Shown here piece by piece: positions 9,603 through 18,748 of a stretch of DNA of 64,000 nt; the first letter of the stretch is position 1; every line of letters begins with the position of its first letter. The notes below the pieces were generated by a model. It worked only from the letters and a program-made list of their open reading frames with translations, was not told where the DNA came from and did not search any database. The DNA lies in NCBI GenBank assembly GCA_965207385.1, contig CBDBLZ010000005.1:79594-143593 (forward strand). Reading direction: 5' to 3'. The position numbers were made by a program, and so were the translations under genes. Source of the DNA: CAZXEU01 sp965207385. GTDB taxonomy: Bacteria > Bacteroidota > Rhodothermia > Rhodothermales > Bin80.

Positions 9603-12596
9603 ATGGGCTCGGGTGCCGGGGCACCGCTGCTTGGCTGTAGCCGCTGGCTGCCGGCCTGGATTGTCTGGATCGCCTTGCTGCTGCCATGCACGGGCAGCGC
9701 CCAGCAAGCTGCGCCCTGGTATGACGTGGTGGCGCTGCGCGTCGAGTTTCAGCCCGATACGACGCGCTTTACCACAGGCACGGGGACGTTTTCGGACAGT
9801 CTGTTCCTGGCAGCGCTGGAGCCCTCTGTCGATCCGCTTCCGCACGATGCCGACTACTTTCGGGCACACCTGGCATTCCTGGAGCACTACGTCGAAAAGG
9901 TCTCGGATGGGCGGACCCGGCTGCGAACCCACCTTCTGCCCGAAGTGGTGCGCCTTGGCAGGCAAATGGGGCACTACAGTCCGACCGGCCCGGAGGCAAA
10001 CTCCGATCCAGAGCGCCGCAAGCTGGTGATGCTGCTGGAGGAGGCCTGGAGCGAAGCCTCCGCCAGCATCGCGTTTGACGCGACGGGGCTTGACCCGAGC
10101 CGAACGGCATTCATCATCTTTCACGCCGGAGTCGGACGGGACGTCGAACTGCTCGGGACCATCCTGGACAAGACGCCGCTGGATCTGCCTTCGGTCTTCT
10201 TTTCGGCCCGGGAACTGGATCGCCTGGGCGCAAAGGACATTCAGTTCAAAGGCATATCCATTGGTGCAGCCTCCCTCATCCCCAGAACGGAGTCCCGGCA
10301 GGGAATCAATCCGATCAGCGACGAGCCCATACTGCTGGAGCTCTCCATCAACGGGCTGTTGGCGGCCAGCTTTCTCAACTTTCTGGGTGCTCCGGACCTC
10401 TTCAATACCAAAACCGGCGAATCGGCCATAGGACCCTACGGGCTCATGGACCCTGTGGGCATTTTTGCATACGCGGGCTTGTTTCCTCCCGAACCGAGCG
10501 CCTGGACCCGCGCGTCGCTGGGCTGGCTTGACACAGAGGTGCTGCGCGGCGGAGCTGAGCGCACGCTGGAGCTTACAGCAGCTGGATTGCCCGGCTCCAA
10601 TGCTGCCCGGGTGGAAATCTCCGATGCCGAGTATTTCCTGGTCGAGAATCGCAACCGCGATCCGGAAGACGACGGCCTGGTGATGCAGATTTGGCGCCAT
10701 GGAGGCTTGGTTGAGCAGCGTATTGAAGGCGTTGCCGATGATTTCGGGCCCTTCAACGTGGATGCCTTCACCGGAGGCGTGGTTACGGCCGTAGACAACT
10801 ACGACTTCGCCCTGCCCGGCAGGGATGCCGACGGCAGGCAGTTCAATGGAGGCATCCTGGTGTGGCACATTGACGAGCGCCGCGCGGCCGATGGCTCATT
10901 CAACAGTGATCCGGCTCGCCGCGCCGTGGATCTCGAAGAAGCGGATGCGGCGCAGGAACTGGGTACGGAAGACTACTTTGGCTCGCCCTTCGATTTCTTT
11001 TTCGAAGGCAATGACACAGAGGTGCAGCTTCCAAGCGGTACGTTTATTCGTTTGTACGAAAACCGGTTTGCTTCAGATACAACGCCGAGCAGCCGCACCA
11101 ACGCGGGCGGACCGAGCTTCATAGTGCTGGAGCAGTTCTCCGCTCCGGCTCCCGTAATGACGGTTTCGGTCCGCGGCGAAGACGTGGAAGGCCTGCAGTC
11201 GAAGGAAGTATATGATCTGGAGCATGCGACAACGGGCGCGGGAAGCGCCGTTTTTGCGGGCCCTCACGGGACGTATGCGTATGCAGATGGCGCCCAGCGA
11301 GTATTCCTGCTCTCCGGCGAAGGCCTGGTATCCCACGCTCCGGTATCCGGCAAGCCGATAGCAACAGAGGCGGGCATCACCGCCATTCAGCGCAATCCGG
11401 CGGGATATGCGCTTGTACGGTACGGCATTGAGCGCGGCGTCCTGACTCTGCAGTCGACCCTGGATCTGCCTGTCGCGGACCTGGAATTTCACGGGCCACT
11501 GGTTCGCGCAGGCGGCAGCTATCATGCCTTGTTCTCAGGCAGCGGCGAGTCAGTGGTGGTCTCGGCCGATCAATCGGCATCGGTCAGGCGGGTATCTGGC
11601 GTCGGAGAGGGGATAAGCCTTGCCGGAGAAGCGGAATTGATCGTGGTTGGGCGAAGAGGAAGCCAATCCCTTTCCGGCGACGCCATCTGGAGCTATGAGC
11701 TGGATGACCTGGCGAAGCCCGGACAGCCTGTATTCGGACGAGACGGGCGAGGACTATGGGGAGTGCTGCCCGTGCCGAACCGCCGGACGTTAATGGTACT
11801 GGGGCCGGACGGGACCGTATCTGAGCATGATGTCAGTGCCTATGCCGATGCGCGCCGAACGCTTGAAGCGTATCCCGTGCTTGCGGACATAACCGGCAAC
11901 GGTCTTCTCGAGATCGTGGTCATGGTGGGAGAGGAGCTGATGGCATTTCACGATTCCGGCGCGCTCGTGGAGGGCTATCCCGTGCACGTCGGAACGAAGG
12001 TCCTTGCCCAGCCGCTGGTTCTTGAGCACGCGGGCGCGGGCCGGCCGGGAATTGTCGTCGCCGGGCACAACGGGGAAGTGTATGCCTTCGACGGCGGCCG
12101 GCTGCTCGACGGGTTTCCCCTGCAGGCTGGAGCCTCCATTGAAGCGACCCCCCACCTTGGCGAGGGCAGGCTCGCGGTGCTCTCCACCACAGGCCGGCTC
12201 CGCTTGTATGCGACCGATGACTTTGGGACCGCGCTGTGGGGCGAGCTCTTTGGAGGCCCCGCCAACGGCAGCGTTGCCGCAGCGACGGACGCGCCGGCCC
12301 CCCTTCCGCCGGGGCTCATTGTAGACTCCGAGACCTACAACTGGCCCAATCCGATACGCGAGGGTCAATCCTTCATCAGGTGCATGACCAGCGAGGATGC
12401 GGAAGTTCGAGTAATCATTGTCGATGCGGCTGGCACGCTCCTTGATGAGCTGGAGCTGTCGCTCAAGGCAGGACTGCCAGGCGAGGTGCTTTGGCAGACC
12501 CGTGCCGCCAGCGGCTTGTACTTCGCGCGCGTAAGGGCACGAGCGCCAAGCGGTCGCACTGAAACCAACCTCATCAAAATGGCGGTGATTCGATGA
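9603..12596 (+). CDS. M6-like secreted protein with degenerate active site and T9SS sorting domain
   Basis: 997 residues: signal peptide (WIVWIALLLPCTGSAQ), an immune-inhibitor-A/M6-like region (about residues 25-480), a beta-propeller-like region with VCBS/FG-GAP-flavoured stretches such as DITGNGLLEIVV (about 540-880), and a C-terminal sorting domain (YNWPNPIREGQ ... GLYFARVRAR). The M6 fold is recognised from FLGAPDLF, IGPYGLMDPVG and AWTRASLGW, which correspond to the usual LGLPDLY, IGxWxLM and AWxKxxLGW elements. The zinc site HExxH is replaced by A255-S-F-L-N259, so peptidase activity is not expected. GGGAG at 9593-9597 supports ATG 9603. The stop overlaps the next start by 4 nt (ATGA). 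Position after porUV suggests a structural or accessory role at the surface; this is inference. Confidence 0.82.
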   Translation: MGSGAGAPLLGCSRWLPAWIVWIALLLPCTGSAQQAAPWYDVVALRVEFQPDTTRFTTGTGTFSDSLFLAALEPSVDPLPHDADYFRAHLAFLEHYVEKVSDGRTRLRTHLLPEVVRLGRQMGHYSPTGPEANSDPERRKLVMLLEEAWSEASASIAFDATGLDPSRTAFIIFHAGVGRDVELLGTILDKTPLDLPSVFFSARELDRLGAKDIQFKGISIGAASLIPRTESRQGINPISDEPILLELSINGLLAASFLNFLGAPDLFNTKTGESAIGPYGLMDPVGIFAYAGLFPPEPSAWTRASLGWLDTEVLRGGAERTLELTAAGLPGSNAARVEISDAEYFLVENRNRDPEDDGLVMQIWRHGGLVEQRIEGVADDFGPFNVDAFTGGVVTAVDNYDFALPGRDADGRQFNGGILVWHIDERRAADGSFNSDPARRAVDLEEADAAQELGTEDYFGSPFDFFFEGNDTEVQLPSGTFIRLYENRFASDTTPSSRTNAGGPSFIVLEQFSAPAPVMTVSVRGEDVEGLQSKEVYDLEHATTGAGSAVFAGPHGTYAYADGAQRVFLLSGEGLVSHAPVSGKPIATEAGITAIQRNPAGYALVRYGIERGVLTLQSTLDLPVADLEFHGPLVRAGGSYHALFSGSGESVVVSADQSASVRRVSGVGEGISLAGEAELIVVGRRGSQSLSGDAIWSYELDDLAKPGQPVFGRDGRGLWGVLPVPNRRTLMVLGPDGTVSEHDVSAYADARRTLEAYPVLADITGNGLLEIVVMVGEELMAFHDSGALVEGYPVHVGTKVLAQPLVLEHAGAGRPGIVVAGHNGEVYAFDGGRLLDGFPLQAGASIEATPHLGEGRLAVLSTTGRLRLYATDDFGTALWGELFGGPANGSVAAATDAPAPLPPGLIVDSETYNWPNPIREGQSFIRCMTSEDAEVRVIIVDAAGTLLDELELSLKAGLPGEVLWQTRAASGLYFARVRARAPSGRTETNLIKMAVIR

Positions 12597-15500
12597 TCTG
12601 GAGATCACTGCCGGCTTATGCTATGGCGGCGCTTGCCGCCGTGCAGCTGCACGGACAGACGTTGCCGTCGCTGTTCGACTTTGCGCGCCCGTCTCTGAAG
12701 TGGCAGGTAATCGATACAGAGCACTTCCAGGTGATATTTCATGCCGATTCGGATGGCGGGGGAGCAGCCAGAACGGCACGGGAGGTCGCGCGGATTGCGG
12801 AAGAGATTTACGGTCCCGTCACGGAGCTCTACGGGCACACGCCGGATTCCAGGGTGAGCATCGTCATCAAGGACTACGAAGATTATTCCAATGGAGCGGC
12901 CTATTTCTTCGACAACAAGATCGAAATATGGGCACCGGCCCTGGATTCACGTCTTCGGGGAGATCACGACTGGCTGCAGAACGTGATCACCCACGAATTC
13001 ACGCACATTGTCCAGGTGCAGGCATCAATGGCCATGTCAAGGCACCTGCCTCTGGCATATCTGCAGGTGCTGGATTACGAGAACGTGCGCCGGCCGGACG
13101 TCCTCGCGGGATACCTAAACGTGATTGCCAGCTATCCCCTGTCCAGCCTTAACAACCCCGCCTGGTTTGCGGAGGGTACTGCCCAGTACCAGCGCCGATT
13201 CCTGGATTACGACCGGTGGGATACGCACCGGGACATGATGCTGCGCACTCGCGTCCTGGCTGATGGCGCGCTCTCCCTGACAGAAATGGGGGGCTTCTAC
13301 TCCAAGTCCAGCCTGATGCGAGAAGCCGTGTACAACCACGGCTATGCCTTTACCCGCTATTTGGCCGGCACATATGGAGAAGACGTGCTGCGCCGCATAA
13401 CACTTGCACTCGGCAAGTGGCGGAACTGGAACGTGGAGCGCGCCATGGACCAGGTGCTTGGCCAGAGTTCGTCTGCCGTGTACGCTGCCTGGATGGACAG
13501 CTTGCGCACGGGCTACGCCCAGGGTACGCGCTCCGTGCGTGCCCGTCTGGCCGAAGGCGAAGTGATCGAAGCCGGGGGATTCGCGAACTACGGCCCTGAG
13601 TTTTCGCCGGACGGTACAAGTCTGGCCTATGTGTCGAACCAGGGACAACACCTGGGCAGGACAAGTCTCTATATACACGACATGGCGGCGGATTCGGCCT
13701 GGACTCTGGATCTGGGCGGGCCGCTTCAGCTTAGCCACACGTGCGCATTTGGGCACCAGATCCGCAGGGGCGTGCGTGGATCCGTCACCTGGCGGCCAGA
13801 CGGCAAGGCGATCATATACGTTCGCCGGCGGCCCACGTCCGAGGGCTATCTCTATGATGACCTCTTCGAAATGGAATTGGCCGGCCGCAAGGAGCGCCGG
13901 ATTACGCACAGTGCCCGGGCCTCGCAGCCCGCGTACGCTCCGGACGGCACGGCGATTGCCTTCGTGGCCCAGGATGACGGCACGACCAATCTGCACGTGC
14001 TGGACACGAAAACGGGCCGGATCCGGCCTCTGACGGAATTCGAAGATGGCCGGCAGGTCAGCGAACCGGCCTGGCATCCCTCCGGCACGTGGCTGTACTT
14101 CGGCTTGCGGCCATCAGGGGGGCATGACCGCGACCTGTGGCGGGTCCATGCAAAAAGCGGCGCATTGGAGCCGGTGCTGAGCACGCAGGCCGATGAACGC
14201 TCGCCGGCCTTCGCCAGTACGGACAGCGTGCTGCACTTTGCCTCTGATCGCAGCGGCATATTCAACCTGTATCGCCTGGAGGATCATGATCCAGTAGCGC
14301 TGACTAACGTGGTGGGCGGCGCGTTCATGCCGGCCGTCTCGCCTGATGGAGCCATTGCATACGCGCACTACCGATGGGACGGCTACAAGATTGCGCTGCT
14401 GCGGGGGCCCGTGCCCGTCGAGGCCGCTCCCTACGCCGTGCCGCGTGCCCTGTTCAAAAAGGAGCCCGGGGCCTACGAGTCCCAGGCCGAGCAGCCGCCG
14501 ACCGCCATGGCGGCCGGGGCCGCCGCGTCGACAGACACGCGGCGCTATGGGATGACCACAACCGGCTTCACCCTTTTTCCGGTTGTCCGGCTTGATCAGT
14601 ACGTTTCCCGTCGCCGGCGCGTGGGCCGGCAGCATCTTCCGGACCGCACGCGCGCGCAGGTGTGGGCCAGGAATCTCATGCTGGGCACCTATGCGGGCTC
14701 CCGCGAGGTCCTGGAAGGCATTTCACTGACGGGTGCGTTGTTGGTGGCACCTGGTAGCCGCGAAGCGTCGTCCGTTTCGGATTTTCTTGCGCCGTCGCGA
14801 CTGCTGTCTCTTGAGCGGCAGGCCTTTCTGCTGTTCGATTACAAGAAGGGATTCGGATTGTTGCCCGGAAGGTGGTCGCCGCAGCTGTCGGTGGAATTGT
14901 TCAACGTGCGGCGAAACGTGGACAGCGGACTGGCCATTGAGGAGTTCCCGTGCACGGCATGTTTTCCGGACACGACATATGCGGACCTGGCGTATGCGTT
15001 GTGGGAGGCCAATGTGTATTCGCGCAGTAAGGTAAGCGACGCCCTGCTGCTGGAGGTGGGGTATCGGTACAGTCCGTACCGCGTGATTACGGAGGGTTTC
15101 TATTCGCGAGAAGCGAGGCTGTCCATTCCCTCATCGTCCTCCCGGTATTTCATTGGTCGCTCGCTGGGCGCCAAGGCCTACGTGGAATTACTGAGTGCCT
15201 ACCGCGAGACCGACATCCTTGCAAAGGGGCTTCAGCTTGAGGCGGCAGTAGAAACTGAAAGCGGCAGATTGCTGGAGAGATTTGATCTGAGCGAGGGCGT
15301 GCTCTCGCCCATCTACCAGAGGGACAGGTTCGTGCGCCTGATGATGCGCGGCACCCTCGGCATGCCGCTGCCCGGCCAATTGCGTGGTGCCCAGCACGGC
15401 GCTCAGCTTCGGTGGCATGCTTCCGGAATACTTGGCAAGAGCGTGGACGGATTCTATGACGACTATGTAGGCGGACTCTCGGCAGCTAGAGGCTATCCGT

Positions 15501-15883
15501 TCTATGCGCTGGGAGGAGGCAGGGTACTTTGGGCACAGGCATCCTACTTTGCGCCGCTGTTTCCCGACATCAAGCGGCAATTCCTCTGGTTCTACCTCGA
15601 CAAGGCCTTTTTGCGTGTTTATGCGGACGCCGCCGCCGCATGGAGCGGTAAGTGGCCGGGCGCACGCGGCATCCGCAAGGACGTGGGAATGGAACTGCGC
15701 CTGAAGCTGGGTTCGTACTATCTGTTCCCGACGGCCGTGTTTCTGAGCGCCACGTACGGCATGGATTCCTTCGACCTCGAACTGGACGAAGGCTTTGTGA
15801 CGCCGACAGGCAGCCGCTTCGTGCACTACGGCTCGGAAGTCCGTTGGCACTTCGGCATGCTCTTCGGGTTTGACGCCCTGTGA
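12593..15883 (+). CDS. Peptidase-MA-like metalloprotease / PD40 propeller / outer-membrane barrel fusion
   Basis: 1096 residues in three parts. After a short signal-like N-terminus (MIWRSLPAYAMAALAAVQLHGQ), residues about 25-310 form a gluzincin domain with H134-E-F-T-H138 and the third-ligand Glu in WFAEGTAQY (E194). Residues about 320-640 contain TolB/PD40 propeller repeats (YGPEFSPDGTSLAYVSN, SQPAYAPDGTAIAFVAQ, MPAVSPDGAIAYAH). The remainder is beta-strand rich and ends like an outer-membrane barrel of the bacterial surface antigen type (SEVRWHFGMLFGFDAL). Members of this arrangement occur widely in Bacteroidota without assigned substrate. Start ATG overlaps the M6-like stop by 4 nt and its own stop overlaps the TlpA start as GTGA, so translation is coupled to the secretion cluster. 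Confidence 0.85.
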   Translation: MIWRSLPAYAMAALAAVQLHGQTLPSLFDFARPSLKWQVIDTEHFQVIFHADSDGGGAARTAREVARIAEEIYGPVTELYGHTPDSRVSIVIKDYEDYSNGAAYFFDNKIEIWAPALDSRLRGDHDWLQNVITHEFTHIVQVQASMAMSRHLPLAYLQVLDYENVRRPDVLAGYLNVIASYPLSSLNNPAWFAEGTAQYQRRFLDYDRWDTHRDMMLRTRVLADGALSLTEMGGFYSKSSLMREAVYNHGYAFTRYLAGTYGEDVLRRITLALGKWRNWNVERAMDQVLGQSSSAVYAAWMDSLRTGYAQGTRSVRARLAEGEVIEAGGFANYGPEFSPDGTSLAYVSNQGQHLGRTSLYIHDMAADSAWTLDLGGPLQLSHTCAFGHQIRRGVRGSVTWRPDGKAIIYVRRRPTSEGYLYDDLFEMELAGRKERRITHSARASQPAYAPDGTAIAFVAQDDGTTNLHVLDTKTGRIRPLTEFEDGRQVSEPAWHPSGTWLYFGLRPSGGHDRDLWRVHAKSGALEPVLSTQADERSPAFASTDSVLHFASDRSGIFNLYRLEDHDPVALTNVVGGAFMPAVSPDGAIAYAHYRWDGYKIALLRGPVPVEAAPYAVPRALFKKEPGAYESQAEQPPTAMAAGAAASTDTRRYGMTTTGFTLFPVVRLDQYVSRRRRVGRQHLPDRTRAQVWARNLMLGTYAGSREVLEGISLTGALLVAPGSREASSVSDFLAPSRLLSLERQAFLLFDYKKGFGLLPGRWSPQLSVELFNVRRNVDSGLAIEEFPCTACFPDTTYADLAYALWEANVYSRSKVSDALLLEVGYRYSPYRVITEGFYSREARLSIPSSSSRYFIGRSLGAKAYVELLSAYRETDILAKGLQLEAAVETESGRLLERFDLSEGVLSPIYQRDRFVRLMMRGTLGMPLPGQLRGAQHGAQLRWHASGILGKSVDGFYDDYVGGLSAARGYPFYALGGGRVLWAQASYFAPLFPDIKRQFLWFYLDKAFLRVYADAAAAWSGKWPGARGIRKDVGMELRLKLGSYYLFPTAVFLSATYGMDSFDLELDEGFVTPTGSRFVHYGSEVRWHFGMLFGFDAL

Positions 15884-16542
15884 CGATGAGTTTCCCTGTC
15901 CTCATATCGGCAAGCATAGTCATGATGCTGGCAGGCATCGGAGGCGTCTTAGCCGTTCTTCGCGATGGCGATGGCCCGGTGCCCAGGGGGGGAGTGGCCT
16001 GGGTGGCAGCGCTCTGTTCCACGCTGCTCATCATTGTCTCCGGCAGCCTCCTGGCCCTGACGCTGGCCAACCGGCCACAGCTGGGACGCGCCGACGATGG
16101 CATGAACGTACCTGCGGCAAACTTCCGCTTCACGCTCATCGAGGACGGTAGCACCAGCCAGATTGATGATTTCCGTGGGCGGGTTGTGCTGATCAATTTC
16201 TGGGCCACGTGGTGCCAGCCGTGCATAACCGAACTGCCCGAACTGGACCAACTCCAGCGTGACTACAAGGAGGAGGGACTTGTTGTGGTCACGGTCTCTG
16301 ACGAGTCTCCGGAAGAGCTGACGCGCTACGCGGACCTGCTGCCAAAGCAGACCGTTTCGGGCTACTTCGATCCGGCTTCCCTCCCAGAGCCGTACCGGGG
16401 AGCCCTGGACGGAGGGCGTCCCATATCCTATATCGTGGACAGGGAGGGCATACTGCGAAGACTGGTCGTGGGAGCGGGGGACTATGCTTCCTTCGAGCGC
16501 ATGCTGATGCCTTACCTTGCCGCCGGTGGCGGCGCGCTGTGA
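15880..16542 (+). CDS. TlpA-like membrane-anchored thioredoxin
   Basis: Thiol-disulfide oxidoreductase of the TlpA/ResA group, 220 residues. Two N-terminal hydrophobic stretches (VLISASIVMMLAGIGGVLAVL and VAALCSTLLIIVSGSLLALTLA) anchor a periplasmic thioredoxin domain with active site W-C-Q-P-C in NFWATWCQPC and the cis-Pro region in GRPISYIVD. Such proteins reduce or isomerise disulfides in exported proteins or cytochromes. The GTG start at 15880 overlaps the upstream stop (GTGA); an ATG two codons later is possible. The downstream gene also starts by a GTGA overlap, so this belongs to the same coupled run as the metallopeptidase fusion. Its substrate may be one of the Cys-containing envelope proteins encoded nearby, which is inference only. 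Confidence 0.88.
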   Translation: MTMSFPVLISASIVMMLAGIGGVLAVLRDGDGPVPRGGVAWVAALCSTLLIIVSGSLLALTLANRPQLGRADDGMNVPAANFRFTLIEDGSTSQIDDFRGRVVLINFWATWCQPCITELPELDQLQRDYKEEGLVVVTVSDESPEELTRYADLLPKQTVSGYFDPASLPEPYRGALDGGRPISYIVDREGILRRLVVGAGDYASFERMLMPYLAAGGGAL

Positions 16543-17543
16543 GCAGGACGCGCAGGTGGAGAAGGCTGCTTCTCATCGTGGTGCTTGGCTGCGCGGGCCC
16601 TTTTGCAGCTCATGGCCAGCCTGCCGACTTGTCCTCGCGGCAAGAGCTGCGCTCCGCATTGCTTTATGCCGGGCCTAGGTCGGATCCGCCTGCGGGCGCA
16701 AGAAGCGTCCCGCTCGCATTCGGGCTCTCCGCCGTGGTCCCAGGACTAGGCCAGGCGTACAACCGGCAGTGGGCTCGGGGAGCCGCCGCGCTGGGCCTGG
16801 AATTGGCGGTGGCTGTCGCATACGGGACATGGAGAAGCCAGGGCAGGCAAGGCAGGGACGAGTACCAGGCCATGGCCCACGAATTCTGGAGCCCGCTACG
16901 ATACGCGCAATGGCTCAATGAATACGTGGACTACTTGAATGACTTGCCCGATGGCAGACTTGTGGACGCGGCGCCCATCAGTACGGGCGCCGCCGTTTCG
17001 GGTGTGGATTTCAGCAATCCCGGTGCTTGGTCCGAAACGGAACAATTGCTGGTGCGTCGCCTCATTCTTGACATTCAGGCGGTGGAACGCCGCGTGTACC
17101 ATCCGGAAACAGGCGCGGCGTTCTCGCATCAGCTGCCCTTTTTTGGCGAACAGCAGTACTACGAACTCGTGGGAAAGTACTTTCAGTTCGCGCCCGGATG
17201 GAACGACTACGCCTTCGAAGTGACAGGCGGTGTGCCTACGTGGAAAGATGCCGACGGAAACTACCTGGTATCCATTGATCCGGAGCTTACCGGGCCTGGC
17301 GGTACGAAGCCGAACGTCTCGCCGAGCTTTTATCTATATGCGGACCGGCACGGGTCCGCCAATGCCCTGCTTCGGCGGGCCTCCCGCATCTCGATTCTGT
17401 TTTTTGTCAATCATTTGCTGGCAGCGGCCGAAGCAGCGATCTCGGCCCGCTTGCACAACAGGCGGCTGGAGACTAGCGTCGTCCTGCTTCCAGGAGGAAC
17501 TGCAGTTGCCAAAGCAGGCATCGTGATCAGGCTGCGGTCGTAG
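16539..17543 (+). CDS. DUF5683-like envelope protein, function unknown
   Basis: 334 residues. N-terminal signal peptide (RRLLLIVVLGCAGPFAAHGQ), then a Pro/Arg-rich linker and the DUF5683-like phrase SAVVPGLGQAYNRQWARGAA followed by a hydrophobic helix (ALGLELAVAVAYGTW). A second hydrophobic segment (ISILFFVNHLLAAAEAAISA) lies near residue 290. The family is common in Bacteroidota envelopes and has no established biochemical role. GTG 16539 overlaps the TlpA stop. It is the last intact gene of the secretion/envelope run; the region after it is decayed. Confidence 0.72.
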   Translation: MSRTRRWRRLLLIVVLGCAGPFAAHGQPADLSSRQELRSALLYAGPRSDPPAGARSVPLAFGLSAVVPGLGQAYNRQWARGAAALGLELAVAVAYGTWRSQGRQGRDEYQAMAHEFWSPLRYAQWLNEYVDYLNDLPDGRLVDAAPISTGAAVSGVDFSNPGAWSETEQLLVRRLILDIQAVERRVYHPETGAAFSHQLPFFGEQQYYELVGKYFQFAPGWNDYAFEVTGGVPTWKDADGNYLVSIDPELTGPGGTKPNVSPSFYLYADRHGSANALLRRASRISILFFVNHLLAAAEAAISARLHNRRLETSVVLLPGGTAVAKAGIVIRLRS

Positions 17544-17633
17544 AAGGCCTGCGCCGCCGATGCTGCCAGTCCTGCAATTTCATTGATCTCAGGAATTGTG
17601 AAAACGCAAACCGGTACGCACGGTTTGCCCTGA

Positions 17634-18540
17634 TACAAGCAGCTGCATTGGATAGCAGTCCCGGAGCTTGTGTAGGGCGTTTTTGCCGCCCTGGGATGGG
17701 GAGAGGTCACTTCAGTCTGGATCGGGTCGTTTGGCGACATCTTCCTGCGGTCGCTCTACCTGATTGTGGTTCCTATGATTCTCGCGTCGCTGATCACGAG
17801 TGTGGCTTCACTTGCCGATAGGCGGAAGCCTTTGCGCATTGGGAGCAAGACCATCGTGACATAAACAGGGACCACTGTCGTTGTGCTTGTCATTGGCCCG
17901 GTCGCCACAAACGTCTTGCAGCCCGGGGCAAACGTGCCGGAGGGGGCCATGGAGCGTGTTTCCCTTCAGCCGTGGGTAGACTTGCTGCCGAATGATTGCC
18001 TGTGCTCGTTATCGGAGAATTGCAACATGCTCCAGGTGGTGTCCATGGCGCTTCTCTTCGTCATTGCCTTGTGCCTGATCCCGTCGGAGCAGGCTCGCCC
18101 GCTGCTGGCCTTTTCCGTGTCCGAGAGTTGAGCCGCGCTTACCGAGACCGTGAAGGTCGAAGAAAGAAAGACTGGGTGTTTCAGAGGAAGCCTCCTCCTT
18201 TTCACTGCCTCCGGGTGCGACCATCAACAAAGATGGTACGGCCCTCTATCGTGGTGCGGCCGCTGCAATCATCGCGCAGTCACCGGGCGTGCCGCTGGAC
18301 CTGGTTTACCAACTGGAGATCAATCTCCTGGCAATACCGGCGTCCATCGGCACGGCTGCCGTACCAAGCGCCGGCACTATCATGCTTGTGATCATTTCGC
18401 AGTCCGCGGGAGTGCCTGCCGCCGGTATTGCGCTTATCTTGGGACTAAACAGGATACTCGACATGCGCCGGACAGTCTGCAACGTGGCGAGAGATGCGAC
18501 GGTGGCATCCCTCGTTACAGCCCCGGAGAACCAGATTCGG
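17634..18540 (+). pseudogene. Decayed dicarboxylate/amino-acid:cation symporter (DAACS family)
   Basis: Reading one frame from 17634 gives a recognisable N-terminal half of a GltP/DctA-type sodium or proton symporter (VWIGSFGDIFLRSLYLIVVP, ILASLITSVASLADRRKPL, NMLQVVSMALLFVIAL). It is interrupted by in-frame stops at 17673-17675, 17862-17864 and 18129-18131. From 18166 a different frame resumes with ERLGVSEEASSF, the substrate-site motif GATINKDGTALY, then SIGTAAVPSAGTIML and LILGLNRILDM, which are the C-terminal conserved elements. About 110-130 residues normally found between these two parts (TM4-6 and the SSSAATLP loop) are missing. Stops, frame change and internal deletion together make this a pseudogene rather than an assembly slip. 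End is approximate. Confidence 0.85.
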
Positions 18541-18604
18541 CCAGCCAGCCCGGATGCGCCGTCAGTGGCCTTACAGCACCGGACGCAATTGGCACCGACG
18601 GCTG

Positions 18605-18678
18605 TACGCCCGAGAGGATTCGAACCTCTGACCTTCTGCTCCGGAGGCAGACGCTCTATCCGGCTGAGCTACGGGCGC
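18605..18678 (-). tRNA. tRNA-Arg (anticodon CCG)
   Basis: The reverse complement folds as a standard cloverleaf: acceptor GCGCCCG / CGGGCGT with a terminal G-U pair, D stem GCTC/GAGC, anticodon stem TCTGC/GCAGA with loop CTCCGGA, and T stem AGAGG/CCTCT with loop TTCGAAT. The anticodon CCG reads CGG arginine codons. Discriminator base is A; the 3' CCA is not encoded. It lies on the opposite strand to its neighbours, between the symporter relic and the CPBP gene. Confidence 0.97.
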
Positions 18679-18748
18679 ATGCCGTCGTTAACGGAAGAGC
18701 CCCTTGGAGGTTCACGGATGATCGCCCGAGGACTAAGGCCGGTATGAC

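Noticed and set aside
9567..10868. 433-codon minus-strand frame opposite the M6-like gene
   Set aside because: Shadow frame; the plus strand has signal peptide, domain motifs and sorting domain, the minus strand has none.
17544..18740. Possible genomic-island insertion at the tRNA-Arg gene
   Set aside because: No integrase, no direct repeat of the tRNA 3' end and no compositional break were seen; the material is explained by a decayed symporter gene.
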